A DNA stretch of 64,000 nt from Artocarpus heterophyllus. Its lineage: Eukaryota; Streptophyta; Magnoliopsida; Rosales; Moraceae. Under the pieces are notes generated by a model. That model did not search any database and was not told the DNA's origin. It worked only from the letters and a program-made list of their open reading frames with translations. The position numbers and the translations under genes are program-made. Location: assembly GCA_025403435.1 (NCBI GenBank), contig CM046353.1, forward strand, positions 21,211,987-21,275,986, written 5' to 3'. Within the stretch, counting starts at the first letter, position 1, and each line of letters begins with the position of its first letter. Shown piece by piece: positions 1-11,878 of the stretch.

Positions 1-1249
1 TTTATTATTAAGTAAATCTCTTAATTTATTAGTCAAGAACCCTTAATTAATCCAATTGCATCTCCCAAGTGTTAAATTAGATAATATGCTCAAAACATGA
101 TTCCAATATTCTATTAAAAACTGAGTAAATAAAACATTCATTAAGCTCAAGTTCTCTAATGACTACGAAGGTATTTTAGGCATCTTGAACTCTAAAAACC
201 TAAGTTATATTATCCAAATTGGATGTATAAGTTGCCTCTCCCGAGTGCCTAGCTCATACATCAAATCATCTAATTCATTGGCCAAATAATTAGATGCGTT
301 AAACATGAGATAACACAAATAAACTTAAGAAAATGCACAAAAAATGAATCAACACTTCATATATGATAAGGCAAAATCAAAGCTCTATAAAAACAACTAT
401 TTCATAACTAAAATTAAACAAACTTACATCAGGGGTTTATCATTTACAAATCACAAAAATAAGAAGAAGAGAGTAGAAATGAAAAAAAAAAAAACCCTAT
501 TTTGGAGTTGTCACAAGCTCCAAGCTCTTCATCTTCCTTTCCTGCCATGCTTCTTGATCTCTAAAATGCTTCTCCCATGGTAATTATTGAAAAGAAAACT
601 TAAATCTAAAAACTAGAACTAAAATCCTAAGCCAAAACAAAGAAATATTTTTTTTCTTTTCTTTTTCCCCAGCTTTCTTCTTTAGAATCAACCAAATCCC
701 TTTGGAGAATTGTGCCTCTTTTTCCAAAAATGGAGACTCTTTATGGTTTTTAATTATCTCTTTTATTTCCATTTATTCTAAGTATTTATTGAGTGATTTT
801 AAATGCTTATCAATGGGTGAAAATTACTTAAAATGATATTTCTAAATTTATGGAAAGAAAATGCATCACTAGGTTAAGTGGAAAATCAAGTTCATGATGT
901 GCTTATTTCTCATGTTTTGGGTTGTTTTAATAAGATTATATACTTCCCTTAATGATATTTAATATTTGGCAATGTTAGTAATTCATTGTAAACCACATGT
1001 TCGCTAGAAAGAGGTAAAATTATTATGTGTTTGATATTAAGTAATTTGCAACAAGAATGTGTGGATATGCATGTTTATTGAGATGATTGAACACCTAATC
1101 TCTATTTTTAATCATATTTCTAGTAATATAGTATATTCCTTGGCCATAAGTGTGCATGACATTTTTTTACTTAGCCTATTTTGTGTTTGATTCGATGCAA
1201 AACCGTTGTAATATGAACTTATGACCTATATCAAGGGTTTGGTTTATGA
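1..1249. other. AT-rich sequence without a recognised gene
   Basis: Only short unsupported open frames occur. Homopolymer runs (A-run near 482-493, T-run near 648) and a TC-rich block near 515-560 resemble the transcribed leader of an old retroelement, but no terminal repeat, primer-binding site or protein motif could be fixed. Two copies of a word close to CTCTCCCGAGTG lie near 62-72 and 236-247. Confidence 0.4.
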
Positions 1250-2160
1250 GAAATTGAATGGTACATGATTTTATAATGTTAGGCCCTTGGCACATCTCAT
1301 CTTCTAAGACAACTGATCTTTTCACTCAACACAAATTGGACTCGAGGTAAGTAGAAACTATTATTCACTACATAACAAGAACTATGTAATGTTACCTATG
1401 TTTTAAGGTGCACTGATTGGAATTTTTTATTTTACAATGATATAGATTGTTGAAAAGCATTTATGATTCATGACATGTGCATTAGAACATGCAATATGAT
1501 CTAAAAAGGACATCACATTTTTAACAAAAATGGGGGTATGGTGCTTAATTGGTAGTCTGGTAGGCACGGGATGAGGGTGGGACCGATGGACCTAACGAAG
1601 AGTGGTGAATACTTTAAGATTAAAAAGCCAAGATAAGAAAAGCCTTAACGACTGAGACTAATTACGACAAATACTTGAGGTCCAAAGACCAAGATAGAAG
1701 CCCTATAATAATATTATTGCATGGCCAAATTATGAAGAACAAGTTCCAAAAACTACAGCCTTTCATTATCAGTTAAGTATTACACTTCAAGGGTACCCAA
1801 AAGAATAAAGAATTATTGAAAGGAAACTGATAAAGAATATGTCTGATTGCATTTTCATTCAAAGTTCATGTTCATGCATTAGTTTTGCTTATTGAGCCTT
1901 TAGCTCATTATAGCTCTTATGATGTAGGTAAGGATATACAAGTTTAGGCTGATCAGGTATCCAGAGCTGTCAGGCATAGATTTGTTTATATGCCATATTT
2001 TGGATCGGCTTTTGAAGTTTATATGTCAAATTTAGTAGCTCAGCTTTGGTTTTGTGAATAGATATGTTACTAACTGTGGATGTGCCATTGTACTCCACAT
2101 CCCATTTTTGATGTTGTGTATGTTGTAGATAAGAAAAATAAATGAAACAACAATTTCAAA
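1250..2160 (+). repeat. Degenerate gypsy LTR-like remnant
   Basis: The stretch around 1885-1935 has wording typical of Tekay/Del-type LTRs: a 'stay near TTGAGCC..TTAGCTCAT' block followed by a TGTAGGTAAGG splice-acceptor-like site. A comparable block occurs in the gypsy LTRs near 31200 and 52510 on the other strand. No TG/CA ends or target duplication were found, so extent and orientation are approximate. Confidence 0.35.
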
Positions 2161-2519
2161 ACTATTTTATACTAAGATGAATAATTTAAGTAAACCATAA
2201 TATTTATAATGTAATTAAAAGGTTAATACTTTTCATCCTAACTAAATAAGCTTTACATGAGCTTATTTGTTAGCTTGGGGGATTTTACATCATACCACCT
2301 CGACATACTAGAGAGGTGTGCGACCACTTGCTCGCTATAGAGAAATTGTAGAAGCACAAGTTGCTATCTCTAATAATGGTAGTGATTGGGGAGTTTTACT
2401 CATGAATTAAGTATTATTTAAGCTTAATATTTAGTTGGTTCTAGAGTTTTTTGTTAATTTTACATGTGTTTTTCTGCTTTATTTGTAGGTTATGTAAAAA
2501 TATTAATTATTGATGGTTT
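2161..2519. other. Unassigned AT-rich spacer
   Basis: No gene, RNA or clear repeat boundary is visible here. It may be part of the LTR of the Athila-type element that follows. Confidence 0.3.
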
Positions 2520-3662
2520 GAAGTAGTTTAGAGGCGTTCAAAAGAGCTTTAAAGCGCTTTGTTGGTGTAAACAGGTAGCGCTTTGGTGCCACAAGTAGGC
2601 ACTATAGTGCTTGTAAGCCAATCTTGGGAATTTTGGATAGAACACCTAGTGTTTGTGTAGTGCTGTAGTGCTATGGAACTTCAGACAGACTCATAACAGC
2701 ACCATAGCATCAAATTGATGATGTAGCAATGATGATTCGTGCACTTGAATGCAGAAACGCATTAAAACTTACCACTTTTTGTCTAGAATTCTAAAATCCT
2801 ATAAATAGGTATCCTTAAGGCTATTTTGGAGAGCACACTTTGGAGAGGAGTTTGAAGACAGATCAAGAGCAACCACATTGAAAACCTTTCAATTAGCGAC
2901 CACATTGAAAACCTTTCAATTCTTTCTCTTCTCTTTATCTTTTAATTTAGTTTTGTAATTGAACATGAATATTATCCTTAAGATGATCTTTGTGTTTTCA
3001 ATTATGCACTAAATTTTATTTTACTAGGGCTACAAGTATAGCCAAGACAATGAATGTTCGAATTCCAACTTATTTTCTTTCGTATATTTTACTCTGTCTA
3101 AGAGTTTGTTATTCATGTTTGTTCTTAATTTTACTATTCTTTTGTGCACTTGAATATCAACCAATATTTTAATTGATTAGAAAGCCTAAATTAAAACCCC
3201 AAAATGGAGACATATAGGATTAGCTTCTTGTAAAATTAACAGTAAGATACATGCGACATTGAACGATAGTAGTATGACTCATGTGAACATTATTTGAGAG
3301 AGCCATAGAACATAACGAGTCTTTAGGGTTGTGGAATTCACATCGAGCGATCATCCCAGAAGAAATAATAAATAAAATAGTCAATGTTAGTTAATAACTG
3401 GAATCAAACTAGAATTGTCTTGGTCAACTTGTATGCTCTAGTGCTTCATATCAATGAATTTCCATTAGTTTAGTTTGAGTTTTGTTAATTTTTCTTTTTA
3501 TTAATTAAATTTTTTTCCTTTATTCCAACTTAATATTATTTGTCCAAATAAAATTTTGAACATATGATTTTGGTAATTGCTAAATAAATCCCAGAGGGAA
3601 TGATACTTTCTCATCATTATATTATTTGAGTTGATTTCTGCACTTCCAAAATTTTTACATCA
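2520..3662 (+). repeat. Probable 5' LTR (3' part) of Athila/Tat-type element G
   Basis: This sequence immediately precedes a tRNA-Asp-type primer-binding site and a gypsy gag, so it sits where a 5' LTR must end; the sequence at 3655-3662 ends in CA. A TATA box (TATAAATAGG, 2800-2809) and a 23-bp direct repeat downstream of it (2872-2894 and 2899-2921) fit an LTR promoter and leader. The left end of the LTR was not found, and the matching 3' LTR is not in the window because the element is cut by later insertions. Confidence 0.45.
2800..2809 (+). promoter_or_regulatory. TATA box in element G LTR
   Basis: TATAAATAGG is followed about 60-110 bp later by a duplicated 23-bp block. This is the expected layout of a plant LTR promoter. 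No transcription evidence is available. Confidence 0.4.
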
Positions 3663-3669
3663 AGTTTTT

Positions 3670-3686
3670 TTGTGCCATTGTCGGGG
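3670..3686 (+). other. Primer-binding site of element G (tRNA-Asp type)
   Basis: The 17 bases match the 3' end complement of plant tRNA-Asp at 13 positions. Three of the four mismatches are C-to-T or G-to-A transitions. This primer type is typical of Athila/Tat gypsy elements, and the site is followed by a gag frame. Confidence 0.6.
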
Positions 3687-3854
3687 ATTATTTTTAGCAA
3701 TAGTGATACTAAGTGTTCTTGATTTTAATTTAGATTTTAATTTTTTGTTATTTTATAATTTTTCAGGTGTTTTTCATGCAGCCTTACAAACTTTAATCTA
3801 GAGATTGAGCAAATGTTTCATAAGCGAAATTGAGAGAAGAAGAAAGGGAAGCTT

Positions 3855-4241
3855 GTGATTAATAATATGGCAAAAGTGCAAGCTATAGCAACTAACAATA
3901 GGACTATAGAGGATTACGCTATTCCCAATGTTAGAATTCCGTCAAGCATTGCTACACCAACTATTGAAGCCAATAACATTAAGCTCAAACTAGCAATGAT
4001 TTCCATGATCCAAAATACATGTCCGTTTAAGGGCTTACCTAGTGAAGATCCTAATGTTCATATCGTATGATTCTTACAATAGGGCAACACTATGAAGTTT
4101 GATGGAGTATCGATTGATGCTATCAGGTTAAGGTTATTCAATTTCTCTTTTAGAGACAAGGCTTGGAGTTGGCTTTATTACCATCCTCTGATCTACTTTA
4201 CAACTCCAGATGGTCTTGCTCAAAAGTTCTTAGCCAAATAT
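3855..4241 (+). pseudogene. Element G gag, N-terminal part
   Basis: An open frame of 71 codons (3855-4070) contains the motif GLPSEDPN, typical of the start of Athila/Tat Gag. After a stop and frameshift the frame goes on with FSFRDKAWSWL and a LAQKFLAKY block, the core of the retrotransposon Gag domain. It is interrupted within this block by copia-1 and resumes at 13898 with the next residues. Gag would form the cytoplasmic particle packaging the element RNA; this copy cannot. Confidence 0.8.
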
Positions 4242-5676
4242 TGTTAGACATATATGCCCTAAGGAGTAAAAATGAATAAGTTTTTGGAGACATTTTTATC
4301 AATAAATAATTTATTTATTATTTATATACCAAATCTTATCCTCTTTACGTTCATATTTGTTGAATATATATTAAGCAAACAAAAGTCTGAGACTGTCGGT
4401 CTAAACCTTTAAGAATTGGGCATATGATGGACAAATTATATAAAAGACATGATTCTTAAGGTGATAGTCTAAAACATAAGATCCGTAAACGAGGGAATAA
4501 AGTTGGGCGCTTTATTCAGGTAAAGATTGTTATGTTGTCGATATCCCAATTGGGAGATAGTTTGTCTTGACCATCAGAGGTGGACCCATGAATAGGAACA
4601 TTGGCACGTTGTCATAGGTGACAATGTGTTGGATCGGGACATAAAGTGAATTGATTTGGATTAGTAATTTCATCTCGGTAAATCGATTCACTTTAGACAA
4701 TCATTTGTGTTGTATCTTAATCGTAGATGAATAGTGGGCCCGTTGTCTCGACTTGTGTCTTTTGATATACCAAAGGGTGACACCCACATCTTAATAGTGG
4801 TATGCATGCCGGTACGTTGGAGGCATGACTCTTGATAGCGTAGACCTGTTATTCATAGATATGGAATCCATAGCTCCTCTTTAGGAGTAATGATATCCTT
4901 TTATATGCGTTATCCTGTAATTGAAAAAACTGGAGCGCTCAATTATTTGGATACATAGGTGTAACCAAATGGTATACTGTCTTTGGATAGTAAGTTTTTC
5001 AATGGTGAGATAATGGAACGTAAGATAAAAATAATCGGGAAGGTAAGACAGAACTTGTCCTTAAGCTGATTATGGATTATCATTTGGGGATACGATACAC
5101 TATGATATGTCAAGAAAATGTAGCTGTATGGGCTTTGTAATTCTATGTAGTTCGAGAGTGCTGCTCCAAGCTTTTAGTGGAGTAGGGTTGGAGTTGATAA
5201 TTATGAAATGTATATTTGGGATATTGGGTTTCGTAATTATCGGGAGCTTGCACTATATAGCATTTGGTCCCCTTTGCTAGCTCACAACATCCTGTAATGA
5301 TACGACGTGTTTTTTCAATAATTGGTGACTTATGTCGGATTTATCAAATTGGTTGAAATTTAAAAGGATCAAATAATGCATGTTTGTTTATAGGTTGAAT
5401 TAATTTGGTGATAAAATTAATTTAAGATAAACTTGTTGAATTATTGGGATCGGATAATTCTTGTCTGTTTATCGGTTGATTTAATTTTGGATAAATTAGA
5501 TCAAGATAAACTTGTAGAATTATTGGGAATTGATTTATTTTTCTAGAGATTATCTAGATAAAGTTGTTTTGATCAGATAACTTCTCTATTAGGTTATTTG
5601 AATTAAAAGTGAGACTTTATCCTATAGAATCTCGAGTGGAAAATAAAAGATTCGTGGAGATTTTTTATCAGCAGTG

Positions 5677-5733
5677 CAGCCTGTCGATCCACGTGTTCAG
5701 CCTACCGATAGGGCTTGTTCAGCCTGTCGATGA
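5677..5733 (+). repeat. Dyad-word cluster in copia-1 5' LTR (three decayed copies)
   Basis: Three copies of a word close to TTCGGCCTGCCGAT (CAGCCTGTCGAT, TTCAGCCTACCGAT, TTCAGCCTGTCGAT) lie about 120-170 bp upstream of the TATA box. Nearly all differences from the consensus are C-to-T or G-to-A. Confidence 0.7.
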
Positions 5734-5739
5734 GTGAAG

Positions 5740-5772
5740 GATAAGATTACGTGTTTTTACGCGGATCTTATC
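5740..5772 (+). promoter_or_regulatory. Inverted GATAAG pair / hairpin upstream of LTR TATA box
   Basis: GATAAGATT is followed after a T-rich loop by GGATCTTATC, giving a stem of 8-9 bp. It contains GATAAG (the I-box word of plant GATA factors) in both orientations. The same hairpin stands at 13384-13415 and 59239-59270 and, reversed, near 34924-34957 and 41899-41933. Confidence 0.55.
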
Positions 5773-5849
5773 AGATATTGATCGAAACTTGATTCTGTTT
5801 CGAGTTTTTGAGACCTAATCTGATAAGGACTGACCCTAGGCCCAACTTC

Positions 5850-5857
5850 TATATAAA
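5850..5857 (+). promoter_or_regulatory. TATA box of copia-1 5' LTR
   Basis: TATATAAA in the setting CTATATAAAGGGAG is kept in the other LTR copies (for example near 13493). It lies about 80 bp after the GATAAG hairpin, as expected for the U3/R boundary. Confidence 0.55.
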
Positions 5858-6252
5858 GGGAGTAAGTCTAAAGAGTTACTTATATCAATTGGGAGATTAA
5901 GAGTGATACTTTGCTAGTGAGAATCTGAAAACTTCCTGAGAGCTTTTGTTTACAAATCACGAACACTTGCTTTGGGTTCTCTTGATTGGTTGGAAGGAGT
6001 GTCACCTTGGTAAAGAGCTATACGTGTGAGCCCACACTCACTCTGGTCGTGGATAGAGAATAGCAAAAAAGACTAGTTGGTTTAGGCTCTTCTAGAATGT
6101 TACTTCTCTTCATGTTTTGCGAGGGTTCTTCGGCATACAAAGGTTAGTAAGATCTGCTTAATTTATGTATATAGCATGTCAAACTTGTGTTTTGGAAAAG
6201 ACTCTGATGTAAAATTTTTAAAATTCACGTTGCGCACTCTTTTTCCAACAAT

Positions 6253-6264
6253 TGGTATCAGAGC
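6253..6264 (+). other. Primer-binding site of copia-1 (initiator tRNA-Met)
   Basis: TGGTATCAGAGC lies two bases after the 5' LTR end. It is complementary to the 3' end of plant initiator tRNA-Met, the usual copia primer. Confidence 0.95.
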
Positions 6265-6747
6265 CATGGTTTTCATATAAATTTATGAGTTTGTGATCAT
6301 GTTGTATGTATAAATTTTATGATCTTAAACTCTCCTTTGATTGAATTTAATTTTATAGAGAGTTGGCACTCTAGGTTTCTATATAATTTTATGTTGTCAT
6401 GGATTATGTGGTGAATGTTCATTAATTAATTATGGTTGATTAAATCATTATTTATTTATTTATTAATTAATTAATTTATGTAGGTGATGATTCCTTAGAG
6501 GTTGAATGTGTATCTAGGTTTTTCATGTAATTAGATGGCGGACTATCATCTCCGTTTAGGAATTATTATTTATTTTAAATTTGTAATAATTTTGTAATTA
6601 AATAATTATTTGGATAAGGTAGATCTAGAAGATAGATGATGGCACACCTAGGTATTTCATGAGTCTCTAATTTTTGTTTTTGAATTGTTGAAAATAAAAT
6701 TGATGAATTGCATTAAAAATTGTATTTTCTGGAATGGGAGATTTCTG

Positions 6748-6956
6748 CTCGGTTGGCATGCCGAACATCATAGTTCAACAGGCTGATGGTCACAGATCGG
6801 CAAACCAGACGTGAGGTTCGATAGGCCGTCAGTGGGGCAGAAATCAGGAGGCTCTAGCAGCAGGCCAAACTTTCATAAGTCGGCAGGCTAATCGTCCAGA
6901 TCGGCAGGCCGATGGAGCATGACTAGCATGTCGATCGTCTAGATGGGCCTGCCAAT
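6748..6956 (+). repeat. Dyad-word cluster in copia-1 leader
   Basis: About eight words of the type TCGGCAGGCCGA or its complement, in mixed orientation and partly decayed, stand in the untranslated leader between primer-binding site and gag. The same cluster is at 40736-40921 (reversed) in copia-C. Confidence 0.7.
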
Positions 6957-7447
6957 TGAGAGCTAGAAAATTTCTAGAAAAGGTGCAATTTTTTCAGTGC
7001 AGTTTTAATTTTATTTTTGGGACAATTCTAAGAAACATTAAATTTGGATATGACTGGAAATATGAAGTATTCAATTCATATGGGATTGAAGACTTAAAGA
7101 TGGGCATTACATGAAGAAAGATACAGTTTGAGGATTTAAGGATGAAGAATCGATAATATGGCTCGATTATTCTCTCGCAATCTTAGTTTTGTATTCTCTA
7201 GGGTAGAGCCATAACATTACAGTTATTTATTATTTTGCTTGTAGCTTTGCTTGATTGCTTTGGTTGTCTGCATTATAATATGATTTGCCATGTATATTGA
7301 TAACATGTCATATAAAATAAGGAGTGCCGCTCATATTAAAATTGTTCATGCATATTCTTAAAATAAAACCTTGTTTTCAAAAGATTAAGTGGAGAAGGTT
7401 TTCGAAAAGAGAACCTAAGGCCTCTATCGTTGGTCCATAGGCAGAAT

Positions 7448-7773
7448 ATGATGGTCCTCACCCCTAGGAAGGGATTTCTATCATGTACCAGATTGGATCT
7501 CTGAGATGATAAGGTATTTGAGCATGATTTATGGTTGCACACCCCTAGGTGGTGATTGTAAATCATGGATAAAATATTAAAATGATGGTTATACACTCAC
7601 GTTAATTTTATTATTAACCTCCCCTAGGAGCTCTGTTAATAAAATTAATGGCCAAAGAAACGATTATTAATATATGCTGGATCATACGGGTCTTCGATGA
7701 CATATATAAATCAGGAGAGGATCCATGTTTCTGATTGAATTTGGCATGACTCCCCTAGGAGGTTGTTGAATTT
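7448..7773 (+). other. Array of six stem-loops in copia-1 leader
   Basis: Consecutive inverted repeats are visible. HP1 7448-7484 has CCTAGG at 7463. HP2 7523-7567 has 9-bp arms CATGATTTA/TAAATCATG and CCTAGG at 7544. HP3 7602-7648 has arms of about 14 bp and CCTAGG at 7623. HP4 is 7667-7709. HP5 7709-7736 has AATCAG/CTGATT arms around GGATCC. HP6 is 7737-7773, with CTCC/GGAG around CCTA and weak outer arms. The array stands between the primer-binding site and the gag start. It is kept in copia-C (39918-40243), where several stems are as good or better. Folding was judged by eye only. Confidence 0.6.
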
Positions 7774-7925
7774 CGAGTTGGGAATTATCGTTGTAAGATT
7801 GTGATATTTTCAAGGTTTTGACACATAAACACGTTTGTATGTATTTACATGATTGTGTTATCTTACTAAATTATTATGATATGTTTGCTTATGTTTGGTA
7901 TATGATTCTTTATTGTAGATTAAAA

Positions 7926-10900
7926 ATGTCTAAAAACGCTTTATCATCGATACTTGATAAAAACCTATTAACTGAAGAGAACTATAATGATTGGAAATGA
8001 AACCTGAATATCGTCCTGTCCTTTGAGAAACTAAAATATGTACTGACAACCCCTTGTCCTCCCGAGCCTACAGGAGACTCAACTAATGAGCAATTCCAAG
8101 CGTATGATCGTTGGAAAGATGCTAATGATCAGGCCTGCTGCTATGTTATGGCTAGCATGAATACTATGCTGTAGGCTCAACATTAGGATTATGAGACTAC
8201 GAAGCAGATCTTGGATAATCTTGATGATATGTTTGGAGGCTAGGGCATAAAAAAGCAGCAAGGGGTGCTTCAAAAACTTCTAAACTATAGAGAGAGGCTA
8301 GGGATATCTGTAAAGGAGCATATGATGTTGGTCATGGGTTACCTCGCTGAGGCTCAAACCAATGGAGCTGACATCGATGCTGAAACTCAAATGACTATGG
8401 TCTTTAAGACTCTGTCAAAGGAATTTATTCCATTTAGAGCTACATTTAATTTGAGCAATAGGCGGGATATGACCTTAACAGAATTGATGAAATAGTTACA
8501 GGAGTTCAAACTATTGATCAGGGAGTCTCCTGTAGGTGGTGAGGCCAACATGGTAGCTGCTTCTGGTTCCAATCCTAAATCTGGGAATGGAAAGAAGCAA
8601 CGGGCCAAGAACCGGAAGTCTTTTATTCCTGCTAGCACCAAGAGCAAGAAGAAGAAGAAGAAGAACCCGAAGAGGCTCAAGTGCTTCTTCTGTGGAAAGG
8701 TTGGGCATATCAAGAAGCATTGCAAGGACTTCCTTTCCAAAGGAGGTAGGTGTGATATTCTATATTTAGAAACTTGTTTGGTTGAGGAATCTAGTGACAT
8801 TTGGGTCATAGATTCTAGTGCAACTAATCATGTTTGTGTTTCTCTACAGGGGTTCAAAGAAACGAGAAGTCTGTTGCTTGAGGATTTCACGCTTTGGATG
8901 GGCGATCGACCCTTGGTCTCAGCGGAAGCAGTGGGAGACGTCCATCTTTGTTTTGATAATTATAGGAATTTATTTTTCCAAGATTGTTTTTATGTTCCTA
9001 AATTTAAAAGGAATTTAATTTATGTATCTTGTTTATTTAAAGACTCCTATTTGGTTTCTTTTAATGATAAAGTGGTGATTTGTAAAAATAAATCTTTTAT
9101 CTGTTCTGGATGGATGTAAAATAATCTATATTTTATCAAACCTAAGATGGACTTATTGCTTAATGTTGAGATGAATGATAATAAGTCTAAAAGACTTAAA
9201 ACTTCTCACTCGAATAAGACTTATCTTTGGCATTTGCGCCTTGGTCATATTAACATGAATAGGATTCAAAGGTTGGTAAGGGATGGACCTTTAAGTCACT
9301 TAAGAGTGGAATCTATACCTCAATGTTAATCTTCTTTGGAGGGTAAAATGACCAAAAGACCATTCGGGTCTAAGGGCAATAGGGCCGAAGGGGTTCTAGA
9401 ACTTGTGTATAGTAACGTTTGCGGACTGATGAACATCCGGGCACAAGGAGGGTATGAGTACTTCGTCACTTTTATTGACAATTACTCAAGATATGGGTAT
9501 GTGTACCTAATGCATCACAAAAGTGAAACTTTTGACAAGTTCAGGGAGTTTCGGGCTGAAGTGGAAAAGCAATTGGGTAGACCCATAAAGGCACTTCGAT
9601 CTAATCGAGGTGGAGAATACCTTTCTGATGAGTTCTTGGGACAGTTATTAGAGAATGGGATTTTATCCCATTTGACTGCGCCGGGCACTCCACAGCAGAA
9701 TGGCGTAATGAAGAAAAGAAATAGGATTTTGTTGGACATGGTTAGGTCCATAATGAGTTATTCATCATTACCTTTATCCTTTTGGGGTATGCACTACAAA
9801 CCACATGTTATCTTTTGAACAATGTACCTTCAAAATCGGTCCCTAAAACTCCTCACGAGTTGTGGACGAGTAGAAAGACATCCTTAAACCATATTCGCAT
9901 ATGGGGATGTTTGGCTTATGTCCTGTTTAAGGATCCGAATAAGTTGGAAGCATGTTCGAAAGTTTGCATGTTTGTAGGATATCCAAAAGGGACTAAAGGG
10001 GGTTATTTCTATAACCCAAAGGAAAATAAAGTCGTGGTTTCAACTAATGCAACTTTCCTTAAGGAAAGTTACATGGTCGACTTTAAACCTCGAAGCAAAG
10101 TGGTGCTTGAGGAGTTAAGGAGTGATCCGATCACTCCGGAGGTTCCGAATGAAACCGTTCCGATCAGTATAGAAAAACCAAACAAACCTGAACAACAACC
10201 TCAGGGGCTGCGACGTAGTGGGAGGATCGGGTGTCAACCTAAGAGGTATATGTTCAATGGAGAGGTCTTTTTGGCTGAACCAGATGAACATGATAGGGAT
10301 CCTTATACTTACGTAGAAGCTATGGAGGATGTTGATTCAAAACTCTGGACAGAAGCCATGAGCATAGAGATGAAGTCTATGGAGACTAATCAGGTCTGGG
10401 AGCTTGTGGATCTTCCCAAAGGGGTAAAACCCATAGGGCGTAAGTGGATCTACAAGAGGAAAAGAGGAGTGGATGGAAAGGTCGAAACTTTTAAGGCTAG
10501 ACTGGTAGCTAAGGGTTATACGCAAAAGGAAGGAATTGATTATGAGGAAACCTTTTCGCCTGTAGCCATGCTTAAGTCCATCTAGATTCTCTTGACCATA
10601 GTTGCCGCTCTCGATTACGAGATTTGGCAGATGGATGTCAAGATGACTTTTCTGAATGGCTATCTTGATGAGTCCATTTATATGAAATAACCAAATGGGT
10701 TCAAGGTCACAGGTCAAGAGGGGAAGGTTTGTAGGCTGCTAAAGTCAATTTATGGACTTAAACGGGCTTCTCGTTCTTGGAACATAAGATTTGATCAAGT
10801 GATCAAGACTTATGGGTTCTCACAAAATGTGGATGAACCATGAGCTTACAAACACAAAAAAGATGGGAAGGTGGTTTTTCTCCTACTCTATGTAGATGAC

Positions 10901-11878
10901 ATTATGCTAATTGGAAATGACATTGGGGCGTTGTCATCGGTCAAATTATGGTTGACCAAGTAGTTTGACATGAAGGACTTGGGTGAGGCTAATTTTGTTC
11001 TTGGTATCTAGACCTTTCGAGATAGGAAGAACAAAATGATAGCTTTGTCCCAGGTCGGCTACATAGATAAAATTCTCAGGAGGTTTGCAATGTAGGATTC
11101 CAAGAAAGGTGGGCAACCATCTAGGTCTGGAATTACTCTTTCTAAGAAAGACTCTCCAAAGTCTTATGAAGAAAGAGAATACATGAAGAAGGTGCCTTAT
11201 GCTTCGGTAATGGGTAGTCTCATGTATGTCGTGCTTTGCATACGGCCAGATATTAGTTATGTGGTCGAGATTGTAAGTCGATTTCAGTCAGATCTTGGAC
11301 CAAACCATTGGGTTACGGTTAAGCATATTTTCAAGTACCTGAGAAGGACTCGAGGGTATATGCTTGTGTATTCGGGTGAGGACCTGACTCCTCTAGGATA
11401 CACTGACTCAAATTTTCAATCTTGTCTGGATTCTAGGAAATTGACTTCGGGTTTTGTGTTTACTCTGGGTGGCGATGCCATCAATTGAAGAAGTATGAAA
11501 CAAGATTGCACTTTGGATTCAACGATAGAGGCCGAGTATGTGGCAGCTAGTGATGCTTTAAAAGAAGTAGTATGGCTTTGTAAGTTCCTTGGGGATCTTG
11601 AGGTAGTTCCTGGTATCGATAAGGTGGTATCACTGTACTGTGGTAGCATTGCGGCGGTAGCTAATGCTAAGAAACCAAGATTTCACAAGAAGAGTAAGCA
11701 TATTGATCGGAAGTATCATGTGATAAAGGACTTCATTGAGGACGGACATGTCACAGTGTGCAAGATCATGCTAGAGGATAATTTAGCTTATCTATTTACG
11801 AAGACACTTACTAGGAGAGTCTTCGAGAAGCTTATGGAAGCTATGGGGATGCGAGATTTGTCGTATTTACTCACTTAG
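7926..11878 (+). pseudogene. copia-1 gag-pol polyprotein, decayed
   Basis: The frame starts MSKNALSS at 7926 and ends just before the polypurine tract. Order: Gag with a CCHC zinc knuckle (CFFCGKVGHIKKHC, 8682-8723) preceded by a lysine run; a protease remnant with DSSATNH where DSGATNH is usual (near 8811); the pre-integrase HHCC region (WHLRLGH, near 9230); integrase core (9400-9800); RT with an intact YVDD (10889-10900); and RNase H ending in the DPFTK-like region. About 14 in-frame stops occur, mostly CAG/TGG changed to TAG/TGA, and one base is missing near 9787. In integrase the three catalytic acidic residues are replaced (D to N in VYSN, D to N in RSNRGGE, E to K in MKKRNR). The copy cannot be autonomous. 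Confidence 0.93.

Larger units (their letters stand above)
4242..6250 (+). repeat. 5' LTR of copia-1
   Basis: It begins TGTTAGACAT and ends TTTTCCAACA, followed directly by the primer-binding site. It contains a cluster of GC-rich dyad words (5677-5733), an inverted GATAAG hairpin (5740-5772) and a TATA box (5850-5857). It is colinear with the LTRs at 11893, 28569, 34447, 41429 and 57734. Confidence 0.95.

Noticed and set aside
344..583. 79-codon frame at the left edge
   Set aside because: Low-complexity, Lys-rich translation with no motif and an A-run inside; no support as a gene.
8587..8769. Small Arg-rich frame in copia-1 gag
   Set aside because: It is the out-of-frame reading of the lysine-rich AAG repeat before the Gag zinc knuckle.
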